Assembly: GCF_963576615.1 (NCBI RefSeq)
Contig: NC_088709.1
Coordinates: 14,955,264 to 15,019,263 of the forward strand
Reading direction: 5' to 3'
DNA: 64,000 nucleotides
DNA from: Watersipora subatra
Lineage: Eukaryota > Bryozoa > Gymnolaemata > Cheilostomatida > Watersiporidae
Shown: positions 34,001 through 44,386 of the stretch, piece by piece
Layout: each line of letters opens with the position of its first letter
Position numbering within the stretch: position 1 is the first letter of the stretch
The notes under the pieces: generated by a model
Database searches by the model: none
What the model saw: only the letters and a program-made list of their open reading frames with translations
What the model was told of the DNA's origin: nothing
Position numbers and translations under genes: made by a program

Positions 34001-36138
34001 TGTAAACAGAAACCATCTCTCACAACTACATCACATTTGAGCCGTTTTGGAAAGGGAATCCAAACTACGGCGGTCTCGAGTGGCTGCGAATTTCTGATAG
34101 TTTTTGAGCTTTTAAGAGCTTGTAATCACATTCCCACATATTTTGCACCTACAACACAACAGAGTAAGACAGGGTGAAACTTTTCATATCAAATAACGGT
34201 AATGTGAATTTTGTTACAAGTCAACTTTTAAGATGCACCGTTTAACAAGTAAAAATGATTGGGTGCAGACAACACTGGTTGTAACTTTGGACAAAATATA
34301 CCTAAAAGTTCCTTTGTTAGTGAATCTAGTAGATTAACTAGTAATTATTTCAGGCGTTTAAACGGGAATAAACGTTTTAATAAAAACTTACCGTATGCAA
34401 GCATTCTGCTTTCCCTCATAGGATAAAGCATAAATAGCCCGTCATCAGATTTCTGGCTGAGAATGTCTGTATAGTTAACAGGTCTCAGACAGGTACTCAA
34501 CACGCAACTGTTTTGCGATTGATTAAAGGCAAATGCTATGCAGTTGTCATACTCCAGACAATCGGCAGCACATGTATGTAACCTAGAGGCTACCGTCTCC
34601 GAATCAACCTCTATATCATCATACTCTTCCAATAGTGAGATGCTTTGTCTAAACAGCTTTTGAGCTGAGTGAAAGCCAAGCATGTGTAACATCAATATTA
34701 TCACTGCAAAACAGCAAAAGAAAATTAATATACCAAATTAAAAATTACATTTGGTAGCAGCATAAAAGCAAAGGAAAACGCTACCTAGCCTTGACAAAAT
34801 TAGTTGGCATGACTACTTCAGGAGATTTTCATAATCATTGGACGGTGTCTGACTTTCATTTAGCAATGAAACACAATTTTTTTAAATATGGCTAAAATTT
34901 TATATATAGTTTTATATATGTATACATGTACGTGTATGTATATGCATATGCTCAAGCGCGAGCAAGTGTGCATGTGCGTATCTATAAAGGAACGCGTTAG
35001 GTCACAGACGCAACTGGCACGGAAATTAGCGATAGAGCGTAATCAGTGATTGGTAGACTAACAAAATAATTATATTATTATTTCAAGGGCAGTATGAGTC
35101 ATCACTCATAAATAGCAAAAAAGTAACGACAAATCATCATTATAGATAATAAACCTAATAGTAAACAGCAACAAATAACGTTAATATTGATATCAACCAC
35201 TATCATGAATTGAATTGCTATCGTGATTGAAAAATTGTCTACGACCACTTTTGTCTGCGCCAGTCCAGGAATCTTTATTGTGGTAAAAACAATATAAACA
35301 TCGAAAATGCTGATAAGTCTATGAATATCGGTAAATACCGTGCGCTGTGTATAGTGAAAGTTACTTTGACTTTTGTTCATGTTTTTAATTTGCAAACTTT
35401 TGGTGCGCTGCGCGCAAGAATAATTTAGTCAAGTGTTTGTTGCTGTGGTCTCTACAGCAATCGCCTTTACTTCCATTTGCCATATCTACAAACCATAAAC
35501 GAATATATATATATATAGATTAGGTCAAACGGATTTTACTAAAATCTACTGGCATAACAATTGGCAAGATTTTACACTGTGAGGTGAGCCAACACATGAA
35601 CTGTATTTTTCTTAGTTCCTGGATAATTATAAATCACTCAAAGTGCTTCACTATAGAATTTTTTAGTCTTTAGAGTAAGATGTTAAGGTTGGGCAAGATT
35701 GGGCACTTGCATTGGCAAAACTTCATAAAAGTTTTACTCAAAATATGTTATTTTAATAATTCTTATCAACTGTCACCTACCTTGAAAGGTGTCCGCATGA
35801 AATCAACTATAGCATAAATATTCCCTTACCCAAGTGTACGGCATAAATATTCCCTTACCCAAGTGTCAGCATAAATAGTCCCTTACCCAAGTGTCAGCAT
35901 AAATAGTCCCTTACCCAAGTGTCAGCATAAATAGTCCCTTACCCAAGTTTACAGCATAAATAGTCCCTTACCCAAGTGTCAGCATAAATATTCCCTTACC
36001 CAAGTGTCAGCATAAATAGTCCCTTACCCAAGTTTACAGCATAAATAGTCCCTTACCCAAGTGTACAGCAATATACAACTTTTTTTACACAAGTAGTTCA
36101 AATCTGCAGCAGCTACACCTACCTTGGTGAGACTTCAT
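31060..36138 (-). CDS. Predicted secreted PAN/Apple + fucolectin-type (F5/8C-like) domain protein
   Basis: Four minus-strand exons join in phase: 36123-36138, 34392-34703, 32377-32565 and 31060-31304 (253 aa). The tiny first exon supplies MKSHQ, and the join gives MKSHQVIILMLHMLGFHSA, a convincing signal peptide with cleavage near residue 19. Residues 33-109 resemble a PAN/Apple domain, with Cys 50, 54, 60, 72 and 77 (TCAADCLEYDNCIAFAF). Residues 111-253 form a fucolectin/tachylectin-4-type (FTP) domain: SPTKAGSKAVDG, HTNMEDKPWWRVNL, WAVRILNR, and the end INLYEVEVHGYE. Such domains bind fucose or related glycans in animal lectins. The classic H-x24-R-x-D-x4-R/K fucose signature is only partly present: R is in place, D is absent and the spacing is shifted, so specificity may differ or be lost. 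An extracellular lectin role in immunity or adhesion is inferred. Confidence 0.82.
31331..31717 (+). mobile_element. Non-autonomous Helitron in the lectin-gene intron
   Basis: It begins TCTCAAAGTCTGTCGTC after ATATATAAA and ends with a degraded hairpin region and TTACTAG. It is similar to 30105-30491 along its length. Its 5' end lies only about 26 bp from the splice acceptor of the last exon of the PAN/fucolectin-type gene. Confidence 0.6.
32594..33050. mobile_element. Fold-back element with about 130-150 bp arms
   Basis: The left arm (ttttagtagattttatcag ... gaggtgatctgactgccagg ... tttcaagattaaaatcaa) is repeated inverted at 32910-33030. The arms differ at scattered positions. The loop is about 170 bp. 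A related single-arm fragment is seen at 62090-62170. It lies in the lectin-gene intron. Confidence 0.85.
33348..34232. mobile_element. Long fold-back element with about 135 bp arms
   Basis: The left arm 33348-33480 (gttgacttgcaacaaaattc ... ttactctgttgtgttgtaag ... gctcaaaaac) is inverted at 34096-34232 with about 85-90% identity by eye. The interior of about 615 bp has no transposase frame. It lies in the same intron as the element at 32594, only 300 bp away. Confidence 0.85.
34704..35802. other. Intron 1 of the PAN/fucolectin-type gene
   Basis: No other feature supported. A 97-codon minus frame at 35102-35395 has no recognisable content and is not needed for the gene model. Confidence 0.4.
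35803..36070. repeat. 28-bp minisatellite, about 9 copies
   Basis: The unit joins gcataaatagtcccttaccc and aagtgtca; two or three units carry atattccc or gtttaca variants. It lies in intron 1 of the PAN/fucolectin-type gene, about 50 bp inside the donor of the signal-peptide exon. Confidence 0.95.
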
Positions 36139-36217
36139 ACCTTCTTCTTTCTACAAATATTTATTACCAAAGGCAATTGTTTCTCTATAAAATATGTGAA
36201 CCCTACACATGAAAGTT

Positions 36218-36550
36218 TTGTGTTTAATGACTTCGCTTTTGAAATTTGTATTCACAAAGGAGAAAAGTATACAGTTTGCATAAATTACGTTCTAAAAGTC
36301 TCTTGAGTGTTTGCATTTTGCTGTATGTCACCATCTACTCTGTACAAAAATTTGCATTCATTTAAATAAATAAATAAATTAGCATTCATTTTATAAAAGT
36401 TTTGCGTTTAATGGCTTTTTTTTAGACATTTGTATTGACAAAGGAGAAAAGCGTACAGCTTGCTTAAACTGCATTCTAAGAGGCTCTTGAGTGTTTGCGT
36501 TCTGCTAAGTGTCACCATCTACTCCTTACAAAAATTTGCATTCATTTAAC
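36218..36550. repeat. Direct tandem duplication of about 150-180 bp
   Basis: The segment tttgtgtttaatgactt...aaaggagaaaagtatac...ctcttgagtgtttgc...tgtcaccatctactc...aaaatttgcattcattta recurs at 36401-36550 with scattered changes. It lies just upstream of the PAN/fucolectin-type gene's first coding exon and could include its promoter. Confidence 0.8.
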
Positions 36551-37359
36551 TCCCTCTTAGAACTATACCCTGTGTTTCAATCTAACAAAAATATGATAGC
36601 AAGTATCCTTTATTTCATTTTTATTTTGAAAGTTGACACCTTGAGTATCAACTTTTGTTCAATATTTCTTCCTGAAGTAATCTCTTTGCTCAGTATTGAT
36701 CTATTGTCATTTGACACACTAAAGCAGGTGCTCGTTAGAGCATGCTGAAGCCATATCAGACTCAAGTGTGTGGCTATGGATTATTGGTAGTTTTTGTTTT
36801 CTATTTTTGAGATGAAGTCTGGTCTGCCAGAATTTATAAATAATAGAAAAAAGTTTGGGTGTAAGTTTAACTTTGAGTACTACTCATAATCTTGGAAAAT
36901 TTAAATACAGCCATTTTTAGTGGCAAGACACTTTAACTAATTGTTAAGCTGTTCTCAACCAGAAAGGCATGGACCATGACAGATGAGTGTGCGGTATTAT
37001 ATTTTACTATTTCACTAACACTGCATCACTGGCATCACACCAACACCGCCATGAAACCTAAAATTACATAGCATGCTATTACAAATCACACTAATGTAAA
37101 ATCGCACATGTAAAACTTTTCAAACAACATTCAATACAAGCTAAAATGTAAACATTTCCATACATTTAAAATATAATAAATGTACGCTACTGACCTTTGC
37201 CTCCTTCACTATTAAATCTGGATTATCAAAATTATTATTAAATTACTTGTACTATAAACTGAAACATTGAGTTAAATACGTTTTAAGCAGACATTAAATT
37301 ATTTGTCTCACGGAGTAGCAAAAACTGACTGCAGGTTTAAGGCAGCAAGAACTTAAAAC

Positions 37360-37389
37360 GTGTCAGCACACATTTTGGTGTGCTGACAC
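37360..37389. repeat. Perfect 12-bp-arm hairpin
   Basis: gtgtcagcacac and its complement are separated by 6 nt, 20 bp before a second perfect palindrome. It could be a MITE centre or a structural element. Confidence 0.8.
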
Positions 37390-37409
37390 ATTTTTGAGTT
37401 ACTATATAA

Positions 37410-37435
37410 GACCAATGGGACGCGTCCCATTGGTC
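37410..37435. repeat. Perfect 26-bp palindrome with opposed CCAAT boxes
   Basis: The sequence is self-complementary over 26 bp around an ACGCGT centre and presents CCAAT on both strands. TATATAAG lies directly upstream (37403-37410). It looks promoter-like, but no gene follows. Confidence 0.85.
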
Positions 37436-37776
37436 AACAAAAATTGGCGCAATCAGCTCAAGCCAATCACATTTAAACATGTATTAAACAAGCCACTTTC
37501 CATGCTTTTAAAACTAATCCTTGTGAAAAAACCAATTTTAATTCTCTCTCTCATTTTAATTCATTTTTTCAAAGACTCAATTGCCATCCATTTTAGGAGA
37601 ACTGGCTTCTTATAGCCTCAACTCTGTATTAATCTTACTTATAGACAACTCAAGACATTTCAAAGTCTGCGATCGTTACAATGTATGAACCATCCACAAG
37701 GCATCAACTCGGCACATGAGAAATATGAAACAGATATTCTCCGTATGACACGTTTTTTTCCCATTGAATTTGCACT

Positions 37777-37849
37777 GTCTCTGTAGCGCATTAGGTTAAC
37801 ACATTCAGCTGCTAACCAAAAGGTTGGCGGTTCAAGCCCATCCAGTATC
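37777..37849 (+). repeat. tRNA-Asn-like sequence (decayed)
   Basis: It has the A-box region (TAGCGCATTAGGTTAACAC) and B box (GGTTCAAGCCC) of tRNA-Asn. The acceptor stem is mismatched, and the anticodon position reads GCT. Confidence 0.7.
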
Positions 37850-38029
37850 ACCTTGTATTACTGCCGCATCACAATATAAGGCATCAGAATTCACAAAATG
37901 TTGTTTTGAACACAAGATGGCACAAATTCATTGAACACAGAAGAGGTATTGAAATTTCAAGGTAGGGCTAAAAACGTACCAGCTATTGCACAGCCTCATG
38001 ACTCCAGATAAACCTAAAGACAAGACTCG

Positions 38030-38743
38030 CATAGGTATCCACACACTAACAGAACACTTATTGTCAGTTTCTTTTGAGAGAGCTGAAACTTATACTTCAC
38101 TAGCCCCATCACCAGGAAGGTGAGTCTGTTCATGATTATGTAGTTCGATTAGAGTTGTTATCAGAGCGTTGTAACTTTGGCCTACAGAGAATGGGCTTCG
38201 AGGGACCACCTGGTGTGTAGCATCGTGTTGTGGAGTTAGAATATGGAACGAAACAGGCGAAAAAGGACCTGAAAGAGAGGATATTCTAAAACACATAGCA
38301 TCAATGGCAACATCAGCCCTAGTTTCCTACTTCACAACTCTGGCGCCTAAGCTGTTTCAATCATGTGGCAGTGCTGAACATGCACACAAAAATTGTCCTC
38401 ACCTCCTAGCTGAGGCTTCAGCTGCAACTGTGGCATCAAAAGCCGTTTACAGACAGACTGTGTGATGGAAAGCACCAAAGTACGTACTCGATGGCAAATA
38501 AAAGCACGCAAAGAGCCTGCAGTAATGGATGAAGACGAAGGGGTAGCATATTTAGCTTATCTTAATAACCGGTCTATCAATCGCCCCAGACATTCTCCCA
38601 TCATGCTAACCATATACATTAATGGCGACCCTCTGGAGCTAGAATTTGACATTGTCTCAAGTACAGTATACCAACAATGTCAATCTCAGTGTACAGCCAG
38701 TTGTGCACTAACATACCCTTTGACAAAACTTCCACAGTGTTAA
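38030..38743 (+). mobile_element. Ty3/gypsy gag-protease remnant
   Basis: Three broken plus-strand pieces are recognisable. Near 38105-38210 a capsid-like block reads ESVHDYVVRLELLSERCNFG. Near 38345-38400 a zinc-knuckle remnant reads QSCGSAEHAHKNC, with its first cysteine replaced by Phe. At 38600-38690 a retropepsin-like strand reads YINGDPLELEFDIVSSTV, in which the catalytic DTG/DSG motif appears as DIV and is lost. Stops and frameshifts separate the pieces. It is inactive. Confidence 0.75.
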
Positions 38744-39013
38744 AACTTTATGGAGCCTCTACCCATATTGCACCTTTTGGTGCACTAAAACGACAGTGAC
38801 ATATGGCGAACAGCAAAAGATGACACTATGTTTGTCATAAAAATTGGATGATATGATTCGTCACATCAACTTGATTTGAATTGAGCGTTTCTACTTCTAT
38901 ATATTTCAAGTGTTAGGAGACATTTGTTGTCAAAAAAGGTGTCAACTCAACTACAAGACGGACAAAATAAATAGTGCCTTGATGCCATGATACCTCCACA
39001 CAAGATGGACAAT

Positions 39014-39086
39014 GTCTCTGTGGCACAATCGGTTAGGAAATTCAGCTGTTAATTGAAAGGCTGGTGGTTCAAACTCACTCAGGAGC
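39014..39086 (+). repeat. tRNA-Asn-like sequence (decayed)
   Basis: GTCTCTGTGGCACAATCGGT matches the 5' half of tRNA-Asn and the anticodon GTT is retained. The anticodon stem and 3' half are mismatched, so it is a repeat copy rather than a gene. Confidence 0.7.
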
Positions 39087-39341
39087 GCCCTGTTCTGCTA
39101 CTTTGCCACACTATTGGGCATCAATAGTGGCTCTGATGTGACAAACACGCTAGAGAAGATTCATCGCTTTGACTTGGTTCGAAATGATTTTTCCATTTCT
39201 ATATACATGTAGTTCACTTAAAATCAAATACTTAAAAATATATGTTGGTACACAAGATACCGCCTCAATCCCTGAAAGATACAAAACAGATAACCTCCTG
39301 ATGCCATGATATAAACAGATGCCTCTTACTGCATTTGCACT

Positions 39342-39414
39342 GTTTTTGTGGTGCGACCAATTACTGCATTCAGCTGTCAGCCAAAAAATTGGTGCTAAAG
39401 GCCACCCAGGGACA
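39342..39414 (+). repeat. tRNA-Asn-like sequence (strongly decayed)
   Basis: It retains the gcattcagctgt and cacccagggac blocks only. The D-arm and T-arm are eroded. Confidence 0.5.
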
Positions 39415-39978
39415 CTTTGATTTGTTGCCTCACCACACTATTGGGCATCAGAATTCACAGCATGTTACTTTGGACCACAAGATGGCATAAATTCTTCCAA
39501 CAAAAACGATATAGTGAAATTACCAGAATGATTATAGTTATTGGGCAGAGATGTACATGTACTTTGATCTCATACTCTATAAAATGAGTCTAGTGACGAT
39601 GGTATTCCTAATTTTCCAAATGACGAAAGCCAATTTACAAAACATCACTTGAAAACCAAAACAATGTCACCGTTATTAATAGACGTTTTCTGAACGTCTG
39701 ACACTGACCTATATCTAAAACAGGTTTGGCATGCTCAGTGACTTGTGCTTTCTAGAGTTACTGCTCAATTATGCAACAAAATCGTTTGATGATATTTGTA
39801 GCATCAACTTGATTTGAAGTGAGTTTTGCTATTTCTTACATAGCTCACTAAACATCAAGTATTAAAAGACATTTGTTGCTACATAATTTATACAACTCAA
39901 CTAGTATAACTCAACACATGAGAAAGATGAAATAGATATTGTCTCGATATGATGATACTTCCACATAGGATGTGTACT

Positions 39979-40052
39979 GTCTTTGTGGTGCAATCAGTTA
40001 GTGCATTCGGCTGTTAAATGAAAGGTTAGTGGTTCAAGCCCACCCAGGGATG
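39979..40052 (+). repeat. tRNA-Asn-like sequence, best-preserved 3' half
   Basis: It reads GTCTTTGTGGTGCAATCAGT with anticodon GTT, then GGTTCAAGCCCACCCAGGGA. The anticodon stem is mismatched (tgttaaatg), so a functional tRNA is unlikely, but it shows the tRNA-Asn origin most clearly. Confidence 0.65.
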
Positions 40053-40264
40053 CCATTTTTTTGCTGTTTGCATTTTTTTGCCGTTTTGCTGCCACACTGT
40101 TGGGCATTGAATTTCATAGCATGTTGTTTCGGACACAAGACAGCACAAATTCATTGAACACGAGAGAACATTTCAACAAGTATATGTGAATTAATACAGC
40201 GTACTCATTCAACAGAAAACTGCAAGCAATGAGTCTTTCCTGTACTTTCCGTTCTTGACTCGGT

Positions 40265-40500
40265 GGTCACTTGGTCTCTCCTTCTTTGACTCGGGGGTCA
40301 TTCGGACATCATATAATGACCGGTGGCTGGCCTTTCATGCTTCCGGCAGAGTCGAAAGCCGACTCGATCTCTTCTCTCCAATTCTACTAGTCCAAGGAGA
40401 CTGAGCTGACCTTTTAGTCCAAGCATGATCGGTCGGACATGAGCGCTCTCCCCGACTCTAGGCCCTGGCGTCTCCTGCCATTACACTCTCCCCCATTAAA
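40265..40500 (-). mobile_element. LTR fragment with polypurine tract
   Basis: On the minus strand AATGGGGGAGAGTGTAATGG reads as a polypurine tract followed by a TG-starting LTR. The next about 220 bp are GC-richer than the surroundings and contain repeated GACTC motifs. It is probably the 3' end of an LTR retrotransposon inserted between tRNA-Asn-like repeats. Confidence 0.5.
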
Positions 40501-41031
40501 GGCAATGGGGTTTCCAATGAGCACCTGAGGGAAGCGATTAGCTGGGCCCAAAGTCGATGTAGCTAGACGGTCGCGCTCCAAACTCGAAAGATGAAAGCTA
40601 ATTCTCCAAGATCTTCATTGGTTTTGTCAGTCATTTAAGAAAACGAAAGTAGTCCAGTGAAGATGCTGCTACCAATGCTTTAAATCACGAACGGTAATGT
40701 AATGGTAATGTTCAAAACAGTACTTTTAGGCCAAAACAAGATGACCTTTGTTGATAGAGGTTTTCTAAAAGCCCTACAGTGACTATTTCTAAAACAGGTT
40801 TGGAATGCTCAGGGACTTGTTCTTTTCAGATTCACTGTTCAATTTTGTGACAAACTTTCTCGATGTGGCTTCAACTTGATTTGACATGAGCTTTTCTATT
40901 TTTATACAATTCACTTAAAATTAAGTGTTAGAAGACACATGTTGCTACGCAGATAATATCAACTTCGTGGGCAAGAATGACGAAACGGATATCGTCTTGA
41001 CGTGATGATATTTCTACACAAGATGTGTATA

Positions 41032-41104
41032 GTCTCTGTGATGCACTCGGTTAGCGTAATTGGTCGTAAACCTAAAGGTTGGTGGTTTAAGCCCACTCAG
41101 GGAT
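41032..41104 (+). repeat. tRNA-Asn-like sequence (decayed)
   Basis: GTCTCTGTGATGCACTCGGT at the start and GGTTTAAGCCCACTCAGGGA at the end. The anticodon arm is rearranged (ggtcgtaaacc). Confidence 0.65.
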
Positions 41105-41521
41105 GCCTTGTTTTGCGCTCATGTCAAACTATTGAGCATTGAATATCACAAGATGATATTTTGAACAGAAGATGCACAATTTCCCTGAATAGAAAATAGA
41201 TATTGAAAATACCACAAATATTACAGCTATTAGACAAAGATGTACTATGATCTTGTCAATCAGTTGACTATGAAATTAGTTTCATGACAATGGTACTACC
41301 AATGTTCCAAACAATAAATGCTCAAATATGCGACAAACTTGCTTGATATTATTTGTAGCATCAACTTGATTTCAATTAAGTTTTTTTATTTTGGTATAGT
41401 TCACTTAGAATCAAGTGTTAGAAGTCATATATTGCTACACAAAATATGTCCACTCTACACACTAAAAAGACAAACCAGATATTTTCTCGATATGATTATA
41501 TTTCCATCTAGGGTATGTGCT

Positions 41522-41593
41522 GTCTCTATGGTACGGTTGGCTCGTTTGGCTGTAAACTGAAAGATTATTGGTCCAAGCCCATCCAAGAACACC
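41522..41593 (+). repeat. tRNA-Asn-like sequence (decayed)
   Basis: GTCTCTATGGTACGGTTGG at the start and GGTCCAAGCCCATCCAAGAA at the end. The anticodon reads GTA-like. Confidence 0.55.
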
Positions 41594-41691
41594 TTGTTTT
41601 GCTGCCACACATATTGGGCATCAGAATTCATAGGATGTTATTTCAGACATAAGAGAGCACAAATTCATTGAACACAAACAAGATACAGCCG

Positions 41692-41790
41692 TACCTCGAC
41701 ATATGAGCTCAATTTGTTCTGGGACTGAGCTCGGATGTAAATAGGCTCATATCTCAATGCAATTATATTGTCTATATAAGAAAACTAAAT
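41692..41790. mobile_element. DNA-transposon end (Tc1/mariner-like or MITE)
   Basis: Starts CAGCCGTACCTCGACATATG after TA and contains GAGCTC twice in an imperfect inverted arrangement. The form resembles terminal sequences of widespread DNA elements. The other end was not identified. It sits at the turning point between the direct and inverted tRNA-Asn-like repeats. Confidence 0.45.
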
Positions 41791-42749
41791 ACAAATCAAT
41801 CTCTTCCTTTATTATAAGACCAACCTAAAAACAGGATAATACGATGAAAATCCGTTTTATATTGCTGTAATTCAGTACCTACGCTTACAAAGCAAAACAA
41901 TTACCTATTTAGTGGTTATGATCTGCAATAAAATATGACATTACTATATACAGTATTGTATAGAGTTCTTACCTTTGAGTTGTAGAGGCTAACGGTGGTG
42001 TGAAAGAGACTTGACAGCAACACATTTGATACACTAGACTTTTGTGACGCTATGTAACATAACACATACTTTAAATTTAACTTAAATGATATTTGTTTAC
42101 TAAACACACATTTGAACCTAAGTTTTAATCTTTCACTGAACTTAACCATAATTTTGTGATCGTGAATATGGCAACAAAAGAGGTTGTGCCTGAGTAAGCC
42201 TGAACCATCAACCTTTCAACACAAACTCAGTGGGAAGGTATCATGGCAGAAGAAGGAGAATATCATCAGAATATCTGTTTTTCCATCGAGTTGATATTGT
42301 GTGTACCAACATATATTTTCAAGCATTTGATTTTAAATAAACTATATCGAAATAAAAAAGCTCACTTCATATCAAGTTGAACTGGCAGATCATCTCAAGC
42401 AAGTTTGTCGCATCATAGAACGGTGACACTGAAAGGCAGTTTTAGATATGTCAATGCTAGGCTTCTGGACAGTATCTATTAATGAAGGTGACATTGTTTT
42501 TGTTTAAAGTAATGATTTGTAAACTGACGTTCGTTATTTGGAAATTTGGTAATATCATCGCCGCTAAACTAATATACAGATAGAGTCAAATAATTGACAA
42601 AATCAAAGTACATTTACACCGTTGTCCAATATCTGAAATAATTGTGATAATTTAAACATCTCTTTTGTGTTCAAAGAATTTCTGCTATCTTCGATTTAAA
42701 ATAACATCCTATGCACTCTGATGTGCAATAGTGTAGCAGCAAAACAGGG

Positions 42750-42823
42750 CATCCTTGGGTGGGCTTGAACCACCAACCTTTCGATTATCAGCCGAACACG
42801 CTAACCAATTGCTTCACAGAGAC
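42750..42823 (-). repeat. tRNA-Asn-like sequence, inverted copy
   Basis: On the minus strand it reads GTCTCTGTGAAGCAATTGGT, anticodon GAT, then GGTGGTTCAAGCCCACCCAA. It keeps more of the cloverleaf than most copies, but the acceptor stem is imperfect. Confidence 0.65.
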
Positions 42824-43414
42824 GTTGCAAATGCATAGGAAAGTATCAAGGCATCCGAAGGATATCTGCTTTGTTTTTCTCATGAACCGAGTTGATATCC
42901 TGTGTAGGATCATATATTATCAAGCAACTGGTTTCAAGTGAACTATATAGAAATATAAAACCTTGATTTAAATCAAGTCAAAGCGACAAATCTTCTCAAG
43001 CGAATTTGTCACATATTTTAGATATTTTATTTATTATTATATTTTATGTTACACATTTTATTTATATTATTTATACTTTATATTTATTCATTATATTTAT
43101 TTTAAACACCTGTTTTAACAATAGATCAATATCAGGCGTTCAGAAAACATTTATTAATAAAGGTGACACTGGTTTAGCTTAGAAGTACTGTTTAGTAAAT
43201 TGACGCTCGTTATTTAGAACTTTGGAAATACCATGATCTCCAGACTAAGTTTATAGTGTGAAATAGTTGACAAAATCAATGCACATCATTGTCCAATAGC
43301 TGTTATATTTGTAGTAATTCAAATATCTTTTCTGTGTTTAAGGAATTTATGCCATTTCGTTTCCAAAATAACATCCTGTGAAATCTGATAACCTATTAGG
43401 TGATAGCAAAGCAA

Positions 43415-43490
43415 GGCAAACCTGAGAGGGCTTGAACCACCGACCTTTCATTTAACAGTCGAATGCATGAAGTAATGTGCCCCAGAAACA
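43415..43490 (-). repeat. tRNA-Asn-like sequence, inverted copy (decayed)
   Basis: On the minus strand the GGTGGTTCAAGCCC block and an anticodon-arm GTTAAATG are visible. The 5' half is eroded. Confidence 0.55.
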
Positions 43491-44386
43491 GTGCAAATGG
43501 CATGGTATGGTATCATGGCATCAGGAGGATATCTGTTTTGTCTTTCCTATGAACCGAGTTGATATGTTGAGTACAAGCATACATTTTCAAGCCTTTGATT
43601 TCAAGTGAACTACTGTATACAGAAATAAAAAGCAACCAACCATACCAGGCAGTTTTGGTGCATGACCAAGCTGTGATTAATAGTGCTGAGGTTTTGTAAA
43701 ACCTTTCCTCTGTATTCCGATTTTTGTCAGTAGTACCACTATTGCTACTATGTCACTATTTTTGCAAAGACGTACTGCATACAAAAGTCTCCATTCCTGA
43801 GTAGGTTTGAGCCATTAACCACTGGTTCAACATCTGATTCAGTAAAAATGTTGCACTACAACAATTGCAAATCATTGCAAGAGGGCAGAGTAATTCCAAT
43901 CATGTCTGGTGCTAAAGGCAATGGCTGGGATGCAAGGATAATTGTTCAAATGTCTGTAAATATCTGCACAAATGCACAGCGAAGAAACATGTAACAATGA
44001 CATGTTCATAATGAAATCAGCGAGCTCACTCGATCTGTATTAAATAAATTTCAGCTAGAACAGGTACTGGCTGCAACAACATACTATGTGTATGAATTCT
44101 ATGTAATAAAATGAATGATTGACCACTCAATGTTGAAAAAAGCCAGAAATACTGTGCAACCTTCTTACCAAGTAAATGCTACACAAATGGTAAACAATGG
44201 AGCATGAAGTTATCATCTGTAGACAATATGGTAGCCTTAAAAAGCACCTGAGAATATAAATTTCATATTAATTTATAAAATTGAAAAATAACTCCATGGA
44301 AGTCGCAAGATGATAGTCAACCTCCACTGTGGTGCAGAGCTAGTTGGCCTGCCATCGACTGCTTAAGAATCACTTGCTGTTAGATG

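Larger units (their letters stand above)
37650..43640. repeat. Mosaic array of tRNA-Asn-containing repeats, direct then inverted
   Basis: At least nine partial copies of a unit up to about 1 kb long. The unit includes a tRNA-Asn-like head, then ttgggcatcagaattcacag, then cacaaattcattgaacac, then aacaggtttggcatgctcag, then tagcatcaacttgatttga. Copies between 37650 and 41690 run on the plus strand and those between 42180 and 43640 on the minus strand. The array is interrupted by a gypsy remnant (38030-38743) and an LTR fragment (40265-40500). Spacings are irregular (about 330 to 1240 bp), so this is repeated insertion or duplication with decay rather than a clean tandem array. Confidence 0.8.

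Noticed and set aside
39979-40052. Functional tRNA-Asn gene
   Set aside because: The anticodon stem is mismatched and the flanks are shared with other decayed copies, so it is a repeat-derived tRNA-like sequence.
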